NCBI RefSeq assembly: GCF_000422625.1
Contig: NZ_AUGK01000009.1
Span: forward strand, 1 to 64,000
Origin: Adlercreutzia mucosicola DSM 19490
GTDB lineage: Bacteria > Actinomycetota > Coriobacteriia > Coriobacteriales > Eggerthellaceae
Length of the DNA: 64,000 nucleotides
Reading direction: 5' to 3'
Both the position numbers and the translations under genes were made by a program. The notes below the pieces were generated by a model. The model did no database searches. It worked only from the letters and a program-made list of their open reading frames with translations, and had not been told where the DNA came from. Of the stretch, positions 32,238-39,261 are shown piece after piece (position 1 is the stretch's first letter; each line of letters opens with the position of its first letter).

Positions 32238-34904
32238 ATGGAAAAACCTCATGTGTCTGCGACGCACGACTCGCTGAGTCGTCGTCAGTTCGTTAAGGCG
32301 AGCGGCGCCATCGCCGCATCGGCGGCCGCCCTGTCGGCGGTGGGCTGCGCTCCCGGTACCGAAATCGCCGAGACCGGCGGCGAGAACGACGATTTCGTCG
32401 TGGCCAATCCCGAAGAAGGAGGCACCTGGGTGCCCGCAGCCTGCTGGCACAACTGCGGCGGTCGATGCGTCAACAAGGTGATGGTGAAGGACGGCGTCGT
32501 AGTGCGCCAGAAAACCGACGACAGCCACGAGGATACCCCCGAGTATCCCCAGCAGCGCGGCTGCGTGCGCGGCAAGGCCCAGCAGCAGCAATGCTTCGGC
32601 GCCGACCGTCTGCTGTATCCCATGAAGCGCAAGAATTGGTCGCCCGAGAACCCTAACGGCGATCTGCGCGGCAAAGACGAATGGGAGCGCATCAGTTGGG
32701 ACGAGGCCATCAAGTATGTGGCCGATCAGTTCAAGACAATTATTGAGAAGTATGGCGCTGAATCTATCCTTGTCGGTGGTCTCGCTTCTCGCTCGGAGGC
32801 GCCGTATCTGAACGCTATTGGCGGTCATACCTCTATTTCCGACTCAACATCTCATGGGGTGTACAACATGCCGTGGCCCCAGTACATCGGCATTACCAAT
32901 ATGGACTTGATGGACTGGACCACCATGATGACAACGGGAAATGACCGCATGGATCTCCTGAACGCTGATACGGTGCTATTCTACAGCTCGAATCCTGCCT
33001 GGTCTGCCGCGGGTACTCCTATCATGAGTTTTATTCGGGCGAAAGAAAACGGAACGAAATTCATCTCGGTTGATCCGATGTACACCGCCTCGGCCCACAT
33101 GCTCGATGCCGATTGGGTGCCTGTTCGCACGGGCACCGATACGGCTTTTCTCCTTGGAGTTGCCTCTGAGATGCTGCGCCTCGACGAAGAAGAGGGCAAT
33201 ATTGTCGATTGGGACTTCCTCGATAAGTATACAGTCGGTTTTGATGCCGACCACAAGCCTACCGATTTGAAGGAAGACGTGAACTTCCGCGATTACTTGG
33301 CGGGCGCTTACGACGGTATCCCGAAAACCGCCCAATGGGCATCCGGCATCTGCGGCACTCCGGTGGAGAAGATCACAGAGTTTGCTCGCTCCATCGGCAA
33401 GGCCCACAACGTGTGGATGCTGCACAACTTCGGTATGGCCCGTTGCACAGGGGCCGAGAACATACCTCAGCTGTTCATGACGATCACCGCTATGGGTGGC
33501 CACATCGGCAAGCCGGGCAACTGCATGTCGTCGAACTACCATCAGATGAACTGCGGGAATTCGGGGCCCTATTTGGTGCTGCCGGGCGCCGCTGGTCTGC
33601 CTGTCGTGCCGAACCCGGTTGAAGGGGTCATTCCTGGTCCCCAGGCATGGGATGCGGTGTTCTCGGGGAAGTATCACTACTGCGGCGACTTCTACGGTGG
33701 CGTGCAGGGCGTGCCTGGCGAGGATCGCACGTGCGATATCCGCTGCATCGTTCATGATACATCGGCTTATCTTCAGACTGGCCCTAACATGAAGCGCGGC
33801 ATTGAGGCGCATCGCAAGGTTGATTTCGTTGTGTCGAAGGCACAGTTCCTTACCACAAACGCCAAATATTCCGACATCGTGTTGCCCGTGAATACCGAAT
33901 GGGAGCGCCCGGGGCGCCTGGATATGTCGAATCGCGAGTTCCTCTCTTGTGCATCACAGGTGATCGAGCCTTTGGGCGAGTCGAAATCCGATCAGGAAAT
34001 CAACACGCTGCTCCTTGAGGCGCTGGGAGTCGACCCGATGACGGTGTATCCGTTCGACGAAAAGCAGGGCTTCTTCAATTCTATCGCCACAAGTATGGTG
34101 ATGGGCAAGGAGGGCTACGGTCCTCTGGTGACCATTACCGAACAGGATATTGCGGAGTGGGGCGTGGAAGGAACGCCGCAAGAAGGTGTGGTCGCTCTTG
34201 CCGATTTCATTAAGAACGGCGGCTACCAGGTTGAGCGCAAGTTGGGCGACGAGCAGAGTCAGTACATCGGCTATGCGGCATTCATCGCCGATCCCGAGGC
34301 TAACCCGCTGCCATCGAATAGCGGCAAGTTCGAGATTTGCAGCCAGGCGAAAGCTGATGGTCTGAACCAGGTCGGTTTCAGCAATCACGATTACAAGCCC
34401 TACCCCGAGTATTTGGTTCCCGAAGTGGGTTATGAGAGCACGTTTGCCGGCGGTGACATTGGGGGCGAGAAAGGCGAGTACCCGTTCCTGCTGTTTACGC
34501 CTCACTATATGCGGCGCTCGCACTCGGTGTTCAACAACTGCCCGTGGCTGCGTGAATCGTGGCCGAACCCCGTGTTCCTGAATGCTGCCGATGCGGCAGC
34601 GAAGGGTGTGGCCGAGGGCGACACGGTGCGCGTGTGGACCGAATTCGGCAGTGTTCTGCGCACGGCGGCGCTCATGGAGAATATGATGCCGGGCCATGTG
34701 GGCATTCCCCACGGTGCGTGGTCAAACGTGGACGAGGAGACCGGCATCGATCATGGCGGGGCCGACAACTACCTGATTGGTAATCACATTTACGGTATGG
34801 GCGTGACCGGCTACAACAACAATAACTGCAACTTTGAGAAATACGCTGGCGAGTCTATTGAGCCCGATTGCATGGTCGATCAGCGTATCATCGAACTTGC
34901 GTAA
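32238..34904 (+). CDS. Tat-exported molybdopterin oxidoreductase (DMSO reductase family) catalytic subunit, module 1
   Basis: An 888-residue protein. A twin-arginine signal SRRQFVKASG is followed by the lipobox LSAVGC, so it is probably a lipid-anchored extracytoplasmic enzyme. The [4Fe-4S] motif is CWHNCGGRC (C-x3-C-x3-C) with a fourth Cys in QRGCVRGKA. The molybdopterin core includes LYPMKRKNW, DEWERISWDEAIKYVADQF, SSNPAWSAAGTP and the C-terminal dinucleotide-binding domain (FLLFTPHYMRRSHSVFNN; GVTGYNNNNCNFEKYAG). It resembles DmsA-type reductases; substrate (S-/N-oxide, catechol, other) is not predictable by eye. The ATG follows GGGGGAG. It forms a unit with the ferredoxin (12 nt downstream) and the TorD gene. 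Confidence 0.93.
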   Translation: MEKPHVSATHDSLSRRQFVKASGAIAASAAALSAVGCAPGTEIAETGGENDDFVVANPEEGGTWVPAACWHNCGGRCVNKVMVKDGVVVRQKTDDSHEDTPEYPQQRGCVRGKAQQQQCFGADRLLYPMKRKNWSPENPNGDLRGKDEWERISWDEAIKYVADQFKTIIEKYGAESILVGGLASRSEAPYLNAIGGHTSISDSTSHGVYNMPWPQYIGITNMDLMDWTTMMTTGNDRMDLLNADTVLFYSSNPAWSAAGTPIMSFIRAKENGTKFISVDPMYTASAHMLDADWVPVRTGTDTAFLLGVASEMLRLDEEEGNIVDWDFLDKYTVGFDADHKPTDLKEDVNFRDYLAGAYDGIPKTAQWASGICGTPVEKITEFARSIGKAHNVWMLHNFGMARCTGAENIPQLFMTITAMGGHIGKPGNCMSSNYHQMNCGNSGPYLVLPGAAGLPVVPNPVEGVIPGPQAWDAVFSGKYHYCGDFYGGVQGVPGEDRTCDIRCIVHDTSAYLQTGPNMKRGIEAHRKVDFVVSKAQFLTTNAKYSDIVLPVNTEWERPGRLDMSNREFLSCASQVIEPLGESKSDQEINTLLLEALGVDPMTVYPFDEKQGFFNSIATSMVMGKEGYGPLVTITEQDIAEWGVEGTPQEGVVALADFIKNGGYQVERKLGDEQSQYIGYAAFIADPEANPLPSNSGKFEICSQAKADGLNQVGFSNHDYKPYPEYLVPEVGYESTFAGGDIGGEKGEYPFLLFTPHYMRRSHSVFNNCPWLRESWPNPVFLNAADAAAKGVAEGDTVRVWTEFGSVLRTAALMENMMPGHVGIPHGAWSNVDEETGIDHGGADNYLIGNHIYGMGVTGYNNNNCNFEKYAGESIEPDCMVDQRIIELA

Positions 34905-34915
34905 GGAGGGGCACA

Positions 34916-35491
34916 ATGGCCATTGGATTTTACGTTGACATGACCCGCTGCATCGGATGTCGCGCCTGCGAGGTGGCATGCAAGGATAAGAACCGCCTGA
35001 ATGTGGGTATGACGTTCCGCAACGCGCATACCTACACGACAGGTACCTTTCCAAACATTGGCATGTTTTCCTGCACGTTCTCCTGCAACCATTGCGAGAG
35101 CCCGGCTTGTGTGGCGAACTGCCCGACCGGGGCGATGTTCAAGTCGGAGGACGGCGCGGTGCTGCACAAAGACGACGTGTGCATCGGCTGCAAGACCTGC
35201 GTGAACTCGTGCCCCTATCAGGTGCCGGTGCTCGACGAGGAGTTGGGCATCTCTCGCAAATGCGACAGCTGCGTGGCCATCCGCCAGGCCGGCGGCACGC
35301 CGGCGTGTGTGGCGGGCTGCCCGAACCGCGCCCTGGACTTCGGCGAGATCGAGGACTTGAAGGCGACTTACGGCGAGGGCCTCGTGAACGAGACCACGGT
35401 GCATGGCGATCCGTCCATGACGAGCCCGAGCCTTTTGGTGCGCGCCAAAGATGCCGCGACTAGCGGCGAGCCCACCGAAGTGTCCTGGTAA
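34916..35491 (+). CDS. DmsB-like 4x[4Fe-4S] ferredoxin subunit, module 1
   Basis: A 191-residue electron-transfer subunit with four cysteine groups: CIGCRACEVACKDKN, CNHCESPACVANCPTG, CIGCKTCVNSCPYQ and CDSCVAIRQAGGTPACVAGC. Together they can bind four [4Fe-4S] clusters, as in DmsB/PsrB subunits, linking the NrfD quinone site to the molybdoenzyme. It carries no signal and is likely exported with the Tat partner. The ATG follows AGGAGGGG, 12 nt after the catalytic subunit. Confidence 0.93.
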   Translation: MAIGFYVDMTRCIGCRACEVACKDKNRLNVGMTFRNAHTYTTGTFPNIGMFSCTFSCNHCESPACVANCPTGAMFKSEDGAVLHKDDVCIGCKTCVNSCPYQVPVLDEELGISRKCDSCVAIRQAGGTPACVAGCPNRALDFGEIEDLKATYGEGLVNETTVHGDPSMTSPSLLVRAKDAATSGEPTEVSW

Positions 35492-35503
35492 GACAGCGCT
35501 TGC

Positions 35504-35534
35504 GGGCGGCGAGGGCCTGGGGCCTTCGCCGCCC
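35504..35534. terminator. Stem-loop between ferredoxin and TorD genes, module 1
   Basis: GGGCGGCGAGGGCC (35504-35517) and GGCCTTCGCCGCCC (35521-35534) pair with one mismatch around a 3-nt loop and have no T-run. It may damp read-through into the chaperone gene or protect upstream mRNA. Confidence 0.5.
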
Positions 35535-35605
35535 AACGGGTTGCGCTCGGTTGCGGGCACTTCTGTTCGGAGCCGAAAAGTAGTGTTTCAGTGAGAGGGA
35601 AGACC

Positions 35606-36313
35606 ATGGGGCATTTCGACGAGCGTGCGTTGGCCGAATTGGCGGCGCGCACCTACACCTATCGTATGCTGCATATCGTGTTCGGCAGCGAGCCGACCGA
35701 GCAGGAGCTAGCGCTGCTCGGCGGTGAGGCGACCGCCGCAGCGTGCGCGGCGCTGACTTTCGCGGGCTACAGCGAGGCGGCGCTGCTGACCTCGGCTGTC
35801 TCGCCCTTCGCAGACCGCCTGGAGACTCCGGCCTTTGCGGACGAGCTGCGCGACCAGTACGTCCGTCTGTTCATGGTGCCCGGCGAGGGGTACGTGAAGC
35901 CCTGGGAATCGGTGTACGCTACGGCTGAGGCCACGCTGTTCACGCGTCGCACGCTCGATGTGCGCGCGGCCTACGAATCGCTGGGCTTTCAAGCCCAGGA
36001 AAAGGGACACTTCCCCGAAGACCACCTGTCCATGATGCTCGATTTCATGGCGGCCGTGGCCGAGCGTGCCTACGAGGCGGCCGCTGCTGGCGACGATGGA
36101 CGGGCTGCGCGCCTGCTGGATGCTCAGCTCGCCTTTGCGGGCACGCATCTTTCCAATTGGCTTCCCAAGTTGAGGACGGCCCTCGAGGCGCACGACGCCA
36201 GCGGCTTCTTTGCCACCTTTGGTCGCGTTACCGAGGCGTTTGTGGAAGAGGATCGCCGCCTCGTGGCGGAGTTGACTGCCCCGCTTGTTCCCGCCTGCTG
36301 TTGCGAGTCGTAG
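35606..36313 (+). CDS. TorD/DmsD family Mo-enzyme chaperone, module 1
   Basis: A 235-residue, largely helical protein of the TorD/DmsD/NarJ type: YVRLFMVPGEGYVKPWESVY matches the family segment, and GHFPEDHLSMMLDFMAAVAE carries the EPDDH-like signature. The C-terminus is cysteine-rich (ACCCES). Such chaperones bind the Tat leader of the molybdoenzyme and assist cofactor insertion, here for the 32238-34904 product. The start is the ATG at 35606 behind AGGGAAG. It is paralogous to the TorD of module 2. Confidence 0.9.
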   Translation: MGHFDERALAELAARTYTYRMLHIVFGSEPTEQELALLGGEATAAACAALTFAGYSEAALLTSAVSPFADRLETPAFADELRDQYVRLFMVPGEGYVKPWESVYATAEATLFTRRTLDVRAAYESLGFQAQEKGHFPEDHLSMMLDFMAAVAERAYEAAAAGDDGRAARLLDAQLAFAGTHLSNWLPKLRTALEAHDASGFFATFGRVTEAFVEEDRRLVAELTAPLVPACCCES

Positions 36314-36328
36314 GCAATCGAGTGGTGC

Positions 36329-36540
36329 CTACTGGGGCTGCCGGCTGCGGCGAATGCGGTCGAACTCCTGCTGCACGGCATCGGTGGGCGGCTCTCCCGC
36401 GGGGAGGCAATTGGGGTCGGCAACCATGCGATGGCCTTCCCCGATAAGTACGTCGATGTCGTACAGCCCATGGGCCGCAATCGCGGCCAGCGGTGATTCC
36501 CCGAACGACGGCGGATGCTTCTCGTGGGCTGCTTTCGCAA
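36329..36540 (-). pseudogene. Possible small coding remnant downstream of SPFH-2
   Basis: This frame on the minus strand, just after the SPFH-2 stop, encodes protein-like sequence (KHPPSFGESPLAAIAAHGLY, then DVLIGEGHRMVADPNCLP and QQEFDRIRR). It has no start codon of its own near 36540: the frame opens only inside SPFH-2 at 36688. It may be a decayed gene, a frameshifted tail of SPFH-2, or noise. I do not recognise the family. Confidence 0.3.
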
Positions 36541-36555
36541 GCGCTCCAGGCTCCC

Positions 36556-37512
36556 CTATTGCCCCGTGGCCTCGCGGGCGGCTTCCTCGGTGAAGCCCTG
36601 GGTGTAGGCGCTCGGCACCACCAGCGTGCCGCTGGCGCCCTTCACGCCCTCGTTCAGCAGATGCATCTGGCGCAGTTTGAAGGCGCACTCGTCGTCGCGG
36701 TAGATGTCGCTGGCCTCGTGCAGCATGGCGGCGATGTCCTTCTCCACCTCGGCCAGCACCATGCGGGCGTCGCGCTCGCGCTCGGCGCGGGCCTCGGCGG
36801 ACATGTCCTCCTGCAGCGACCGGGGAATCACCACGTCGCGGATCTCCACCGACAGCACCGAGATGCCCCAGGGCTCGGTCTTCTCCTCGATGGCGGCCTT
36901 CAGCTCCTCATCCAGGCGCACGCGGCGCGAAATGAGGTCGGTGATGGACTTGCGGCCGATGGCGTCGCGCAGGGTGGTCTGGCTGGCCAGGGCCACGGAG
37001 TCGTAGTAGTCCTCCACCTCCATGCAGGCCTTCTCGGCATTCCACACCATCCAGAACACGATGGCGTTCACATTCACGGGCACCATGTCGGCGGTGAGGG
37101 CCTCCTCGGCGCCGAAGCCGGTCAGCTGCACGCGGGAATCGGCGCGCAGGGCCACGTGGTCGATGAAGGGCACGGTGACGAACACGCCCGGCCCGGCGGT
37201 GCGCTGGTACTTGCCCAGGCGCAGGATGACCACCTGCTCCCATTGGGAGGCCACCCGCACGGTGAGCACGGTGAAGGTGGACGCGAGCACCGAGGCGGCC
37301 ACCACCCACACGTTCACCTCGCCGGCGATAAGCCAGCCGACAGCCACAGCGATCAGGGCCGTAGTGCAGAACAGCGCGGCCGAGAAGATGGTGCCGGCGT
37401 TCTCGTCGGCGTAGCGGGTCTTGGGCGAGTTGTAGGCCTCGATGGAAAAGGTGTCCTCGCGCTCGCGGCGCTGCGAGCCGGTGGGTAGTGTGGCCTTGGG
37501 AAACTTCTTCAT
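36556..37512 (-). CDS. SPFH/Band 7 (stomatin-like) membrane protein, module 2
   Basis: A 318-residue protein, closely similar in order and sequence to SPFH-1. It has an N-terminal stretch FSIEAYNSPKTRYADENA, two hydrophobic segments (TTALIAVAVGWLIAGEVN, VWVVAASVLASTFTVLTV), an SPFH core (VVILRLGKYQRTAGPGVFVT, EALTADMVPVNVNAIVFW) and helices AEARAERERDARMVLAEVEK. The ATG is 6 nt after the GntR-2 stop, with AAAGGAG inside the end of that gene, so the two are translationally coupled. It is the last gene of NrfD-GntR-SPFH. Same inferred role as its paralogue. Confidence 0.9.
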   Translation of the reverse strand: MKKFPKATLPTGSQRREREDTFSIEAYNSPKTRYADENAGTIFSAALFCTTALIAVAVGWLIAGEVNVWVVAASVLASTFTVLTVRVASQWEQVVILRLGKYQRTAGPGVFVTVPFIDHVALRADSRVQLTGFGAEEALTADMVPVNVNAIVFWMVWNAEKACMEVEDYYDSVALASQTTLRDAIGRKSITDLISRRVRLDEELKAAIEEKTEPWGISVLSVEIRDVVIPRSLQEDMSAEARAERERDARMVLAEVEKDIAAMLHEASDIYRDDECAFKLRQMHLLNEGVKGASGTLVVPSAYTQGFTEEAAREATGQ

Positions 37513-37518
37513 GGGCGC

Positions 37519-37989
37519 TTAGCTCCTTTGCGGGTCGGCGTCCTTCTCGGCGGACAGGCGTACGGAAAGCAGGATGTCGTCCAGGTGCCCGGCGATGTCC
37601 TCGTAGGTCATGCCGCGGGCGCGGTACTGGCGGATGCAGTCTTCGAAGATGGCGTCCACGTCGGCGGTGGTGTCGTCGGTGCCCGTGGCCGCCTGCACGA
37701 ACATGCCGCGGCCGCGCAGCGACACCACGAGTCCGGCCAGTTCCAGGTCGCGATAGGCGCGGGCCACCGTGTTGTAGTTGATGTGGGCCGAGGCCGCCAG
37801 ACTGCGTACGCTGGGCAGCTGCTCGCCCTCCTTCAACGCGCCGGTGCGGATGAGGAAGGTGAAGCGGTTGCGCAGTTGCGCCCAGATGGGCAGATCGGAG
37901 TTCTCATCCACGGCGAACAGATCGCCGGGGCCCAGCTCGCTGGGGGTGGTGGCCTCGCGTGCGGCGGTGGCGTGCGGATACGGTTTCAT
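37519..37989 (-). CDS. GntR family (YtrA-like) transcriptional regulator, module 2
   Basis: A 156-residue regulator lacking the long low-complexity N-terminus of GntR-1. Residues about 25-90 are the wHTH: LPIWAQLRNRFTFLIRTGAL, KEGEQLPSVRSLAASAHINY, NTVARAYRDLELAGLVVSLR, GRGMFVQ. It has a 60-residue C-terminal helical region with DIFEDCIRQYRARGMTY-like sequence parallel to GntR-1. It starts 3 bp after NrfD-2 and is coupled to SPFH-2. It likely controls the divergent module-2 promoters in 38909-39147. Confidence 0.9.
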   Translation of the reverse strand: MKPYPHATAAREATTPSELGPGDLFAVDENSDLPIWAQLRNRFTFLIRTGALKEGEQLPSVRSLAASAHINYNTVARAYRDLELAGLVVSLRGRGMFVQAATGTDDTTADVDAIFEDCIRQYRARGMTYEDIAGHLDDILLSVRLSAEKDADPQRS

Positions 37990-37992
37990 CGG

Positions 37993-38868
37993 CTAATGCG
38001 CTCCTCCCATGATCAAGCACCAGCGAAGGCAGAAGCCTCCGATCAGGCAGATAACATCAGAGACGGGGATGGCCCGCCAGCTTTTCTGTGTCAGCGCATA
38101 GGTTTCCAGCGCCAGCGGCACCACGAGCCCCATGCCGACAGCCCCCACCACGGCGGTTTGCAGCAGCCCCGGCTCGCGCAGCAGCGCCAGGGCCGACGCG
38201 GTGTCGGGATTGGCCAGCACGGCGGCGGTGAAGGCGATCAGGGTGACGGCTTCGGCGGCCAGCACGGCGAGGTGCGCCCGCTGAAGGGGCCGGGCGGCGC
38301 GCAGCAGCAAGGTCTTGCCCTGGACGAACCAGTTGCACAAAAGCACCACCGAGATACCCGACGAGGTGGACGAGCAGAGAAACAGCCCGATGAGCCACGG
38401 CGAGCTCCACAGGGCCACGGCCTTCTGGTTGAACAGGTACACGGCGGTGTAGGTCATCACGGCCAGGGAGGTGGCGACGCAGACCCACTCCAGGGCCGCC
38501 TTCGCGCGTCCGGTCGCGAAGCGCGGGCGCAGCCCGTTGGCGATGACCAGGGCGAATCCCACCAGCGCTTCTAAGCTGAGTACGAAGAATCCGAAGGTGA
38601 GCGCCGTGGGCTGGGGCCGCAGCAACAGCAGCAGCGCCTTCTCGGGCACCTTCAGATCGGCGAACAGGCAGCCGAGCGAGATGATCAGCAGCACGAAGCT
38701 CACCGTGTACACCACGCGCTTCATCACCCGAAACGCCAGACGCAGCCGGCGATCGCGCACCCGCTCTTCGCGGTGGTGGAACCCCAGGCTCCATACGGCC
38801 ATGACGAGGAAGGCCCCGCTGGCCGCGCCGCCGAGAAACAGGTATACGATCACGAGCTCGCTGTACAC
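37993..38868 (-). CDS. NrfD/PsrC-family membrane anchor subunit, module 2
   Basis: A 291-residue protein with about eight hydrophobic helices, starting YSELVIVYLFLGGAASGAFL, like the module-1 paralogue. RPQPTALTFGFFVLSLEALV and FLCSSTSSGISVVLLCNWFV are conserved between the two. The GTG at 38868, with GGAAGGG six bases upstream, gives the usual NrfD N-terminus. An in-frame ATG at 38910 would add 14 residues but overlaps a -10-like CATAAT and has no ribosome site. It should pass electrons between quinone and the module-2 ferredoxin. It heads the NrfD-GntR-SPFH operon. Confidence 0.85.
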   Translation of the reverse strand: MYSELVIVYLFLGGAASGAFLVMAVWSLGFHHREERVRDRRLRLAFRVMKRVVYTVSFVLLIISLGCLFADLKVPEKALLLLLRPQPTALTFGFFVLSLEALVGFALVIANGLRPRFATGRAKAALEWVCVATSLAVMTYTAVYLFNQKAVALWSSPWLIGLFLCSSTSSGISVVLLCNWFVQGKTLLLRAARPLQRAHLAVLAAEAVTLIAFTAAVLANPDTASALALLREPGLLQTAVVGAVGMGLVVPLALETYALTQKSWRAIPVSDVICLIGGFCLRWCLIMGGAH

Positions 38869-38908
38869 GTTCGGCCCTTCCGCCGCTAGTGTCCCACCGT
38901 TTCGCAAC

Positions 38909-39147
38909 ATTATGACACAAAAGATCAGGGTTGGCGGGAGATGGGGCTGGTGCGGCGGGGACTCGCGGGGCGCAAGGGGCCAGGGGCGGGGGAGGGGCGT
39001 GGGTCGGGGCAGGGCGACGGCAGGTGCGGGGCAGGGGCAGGGGCGGGAGAGCGATGGGGAGCGACGGGGAGCGATGGGGGGACGACCAACTCGCGCTTCT
39101 CGCGAGAATCTATTTGACCGAATCGGTGAATCGGTATATTATGACAC
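38909..39147. promoter_or_regulatory. Divergent promoters and shared motif, module 2
   Basis: Plus strand: TTGACC (39114-39119), a 17-bp spacer, TATTAT (39137-39142), the same design as module 1. The spacer contains GAATCGGT twice in tandem (39120-39135). The 10-mer ATTATGACAC occurs at 39138-39147 over this -10 and again at 38909-38918, where the minus strand reads CATAAT as a likely -10 for NrfD-2. The shared motif at both start sites is a candidate operator for GntR-2. Confidence 0.6.
38938..39090 (+). repeat. G-rich low-complexity tract with 10-bp repeats
   Basis: The plus strand between the module-2 promoters is rich in runs of 3-5 G (for example GGGGCGGGGG and GGGGCAGGGGC). It ends with three near-identical 10-bp units (GAGCGATGGG, GAGCGACGGG, GAGCGATGGG). 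It has no coding potential. G-quadruplex formation in single-stranded DNA is plausible. Confidence 0.65.
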
Positions 39148-39261
39148 CTGTGAACGCCGAGGAGCGTTCGAGGGCTCGCACGAGTGAGGGTGACGCTGGG
39201 GGAATTGACGTCGGCCTTCAGATTCGCCGAAAGCGTGCGGCAATGAGATAGGGGAGGATTC

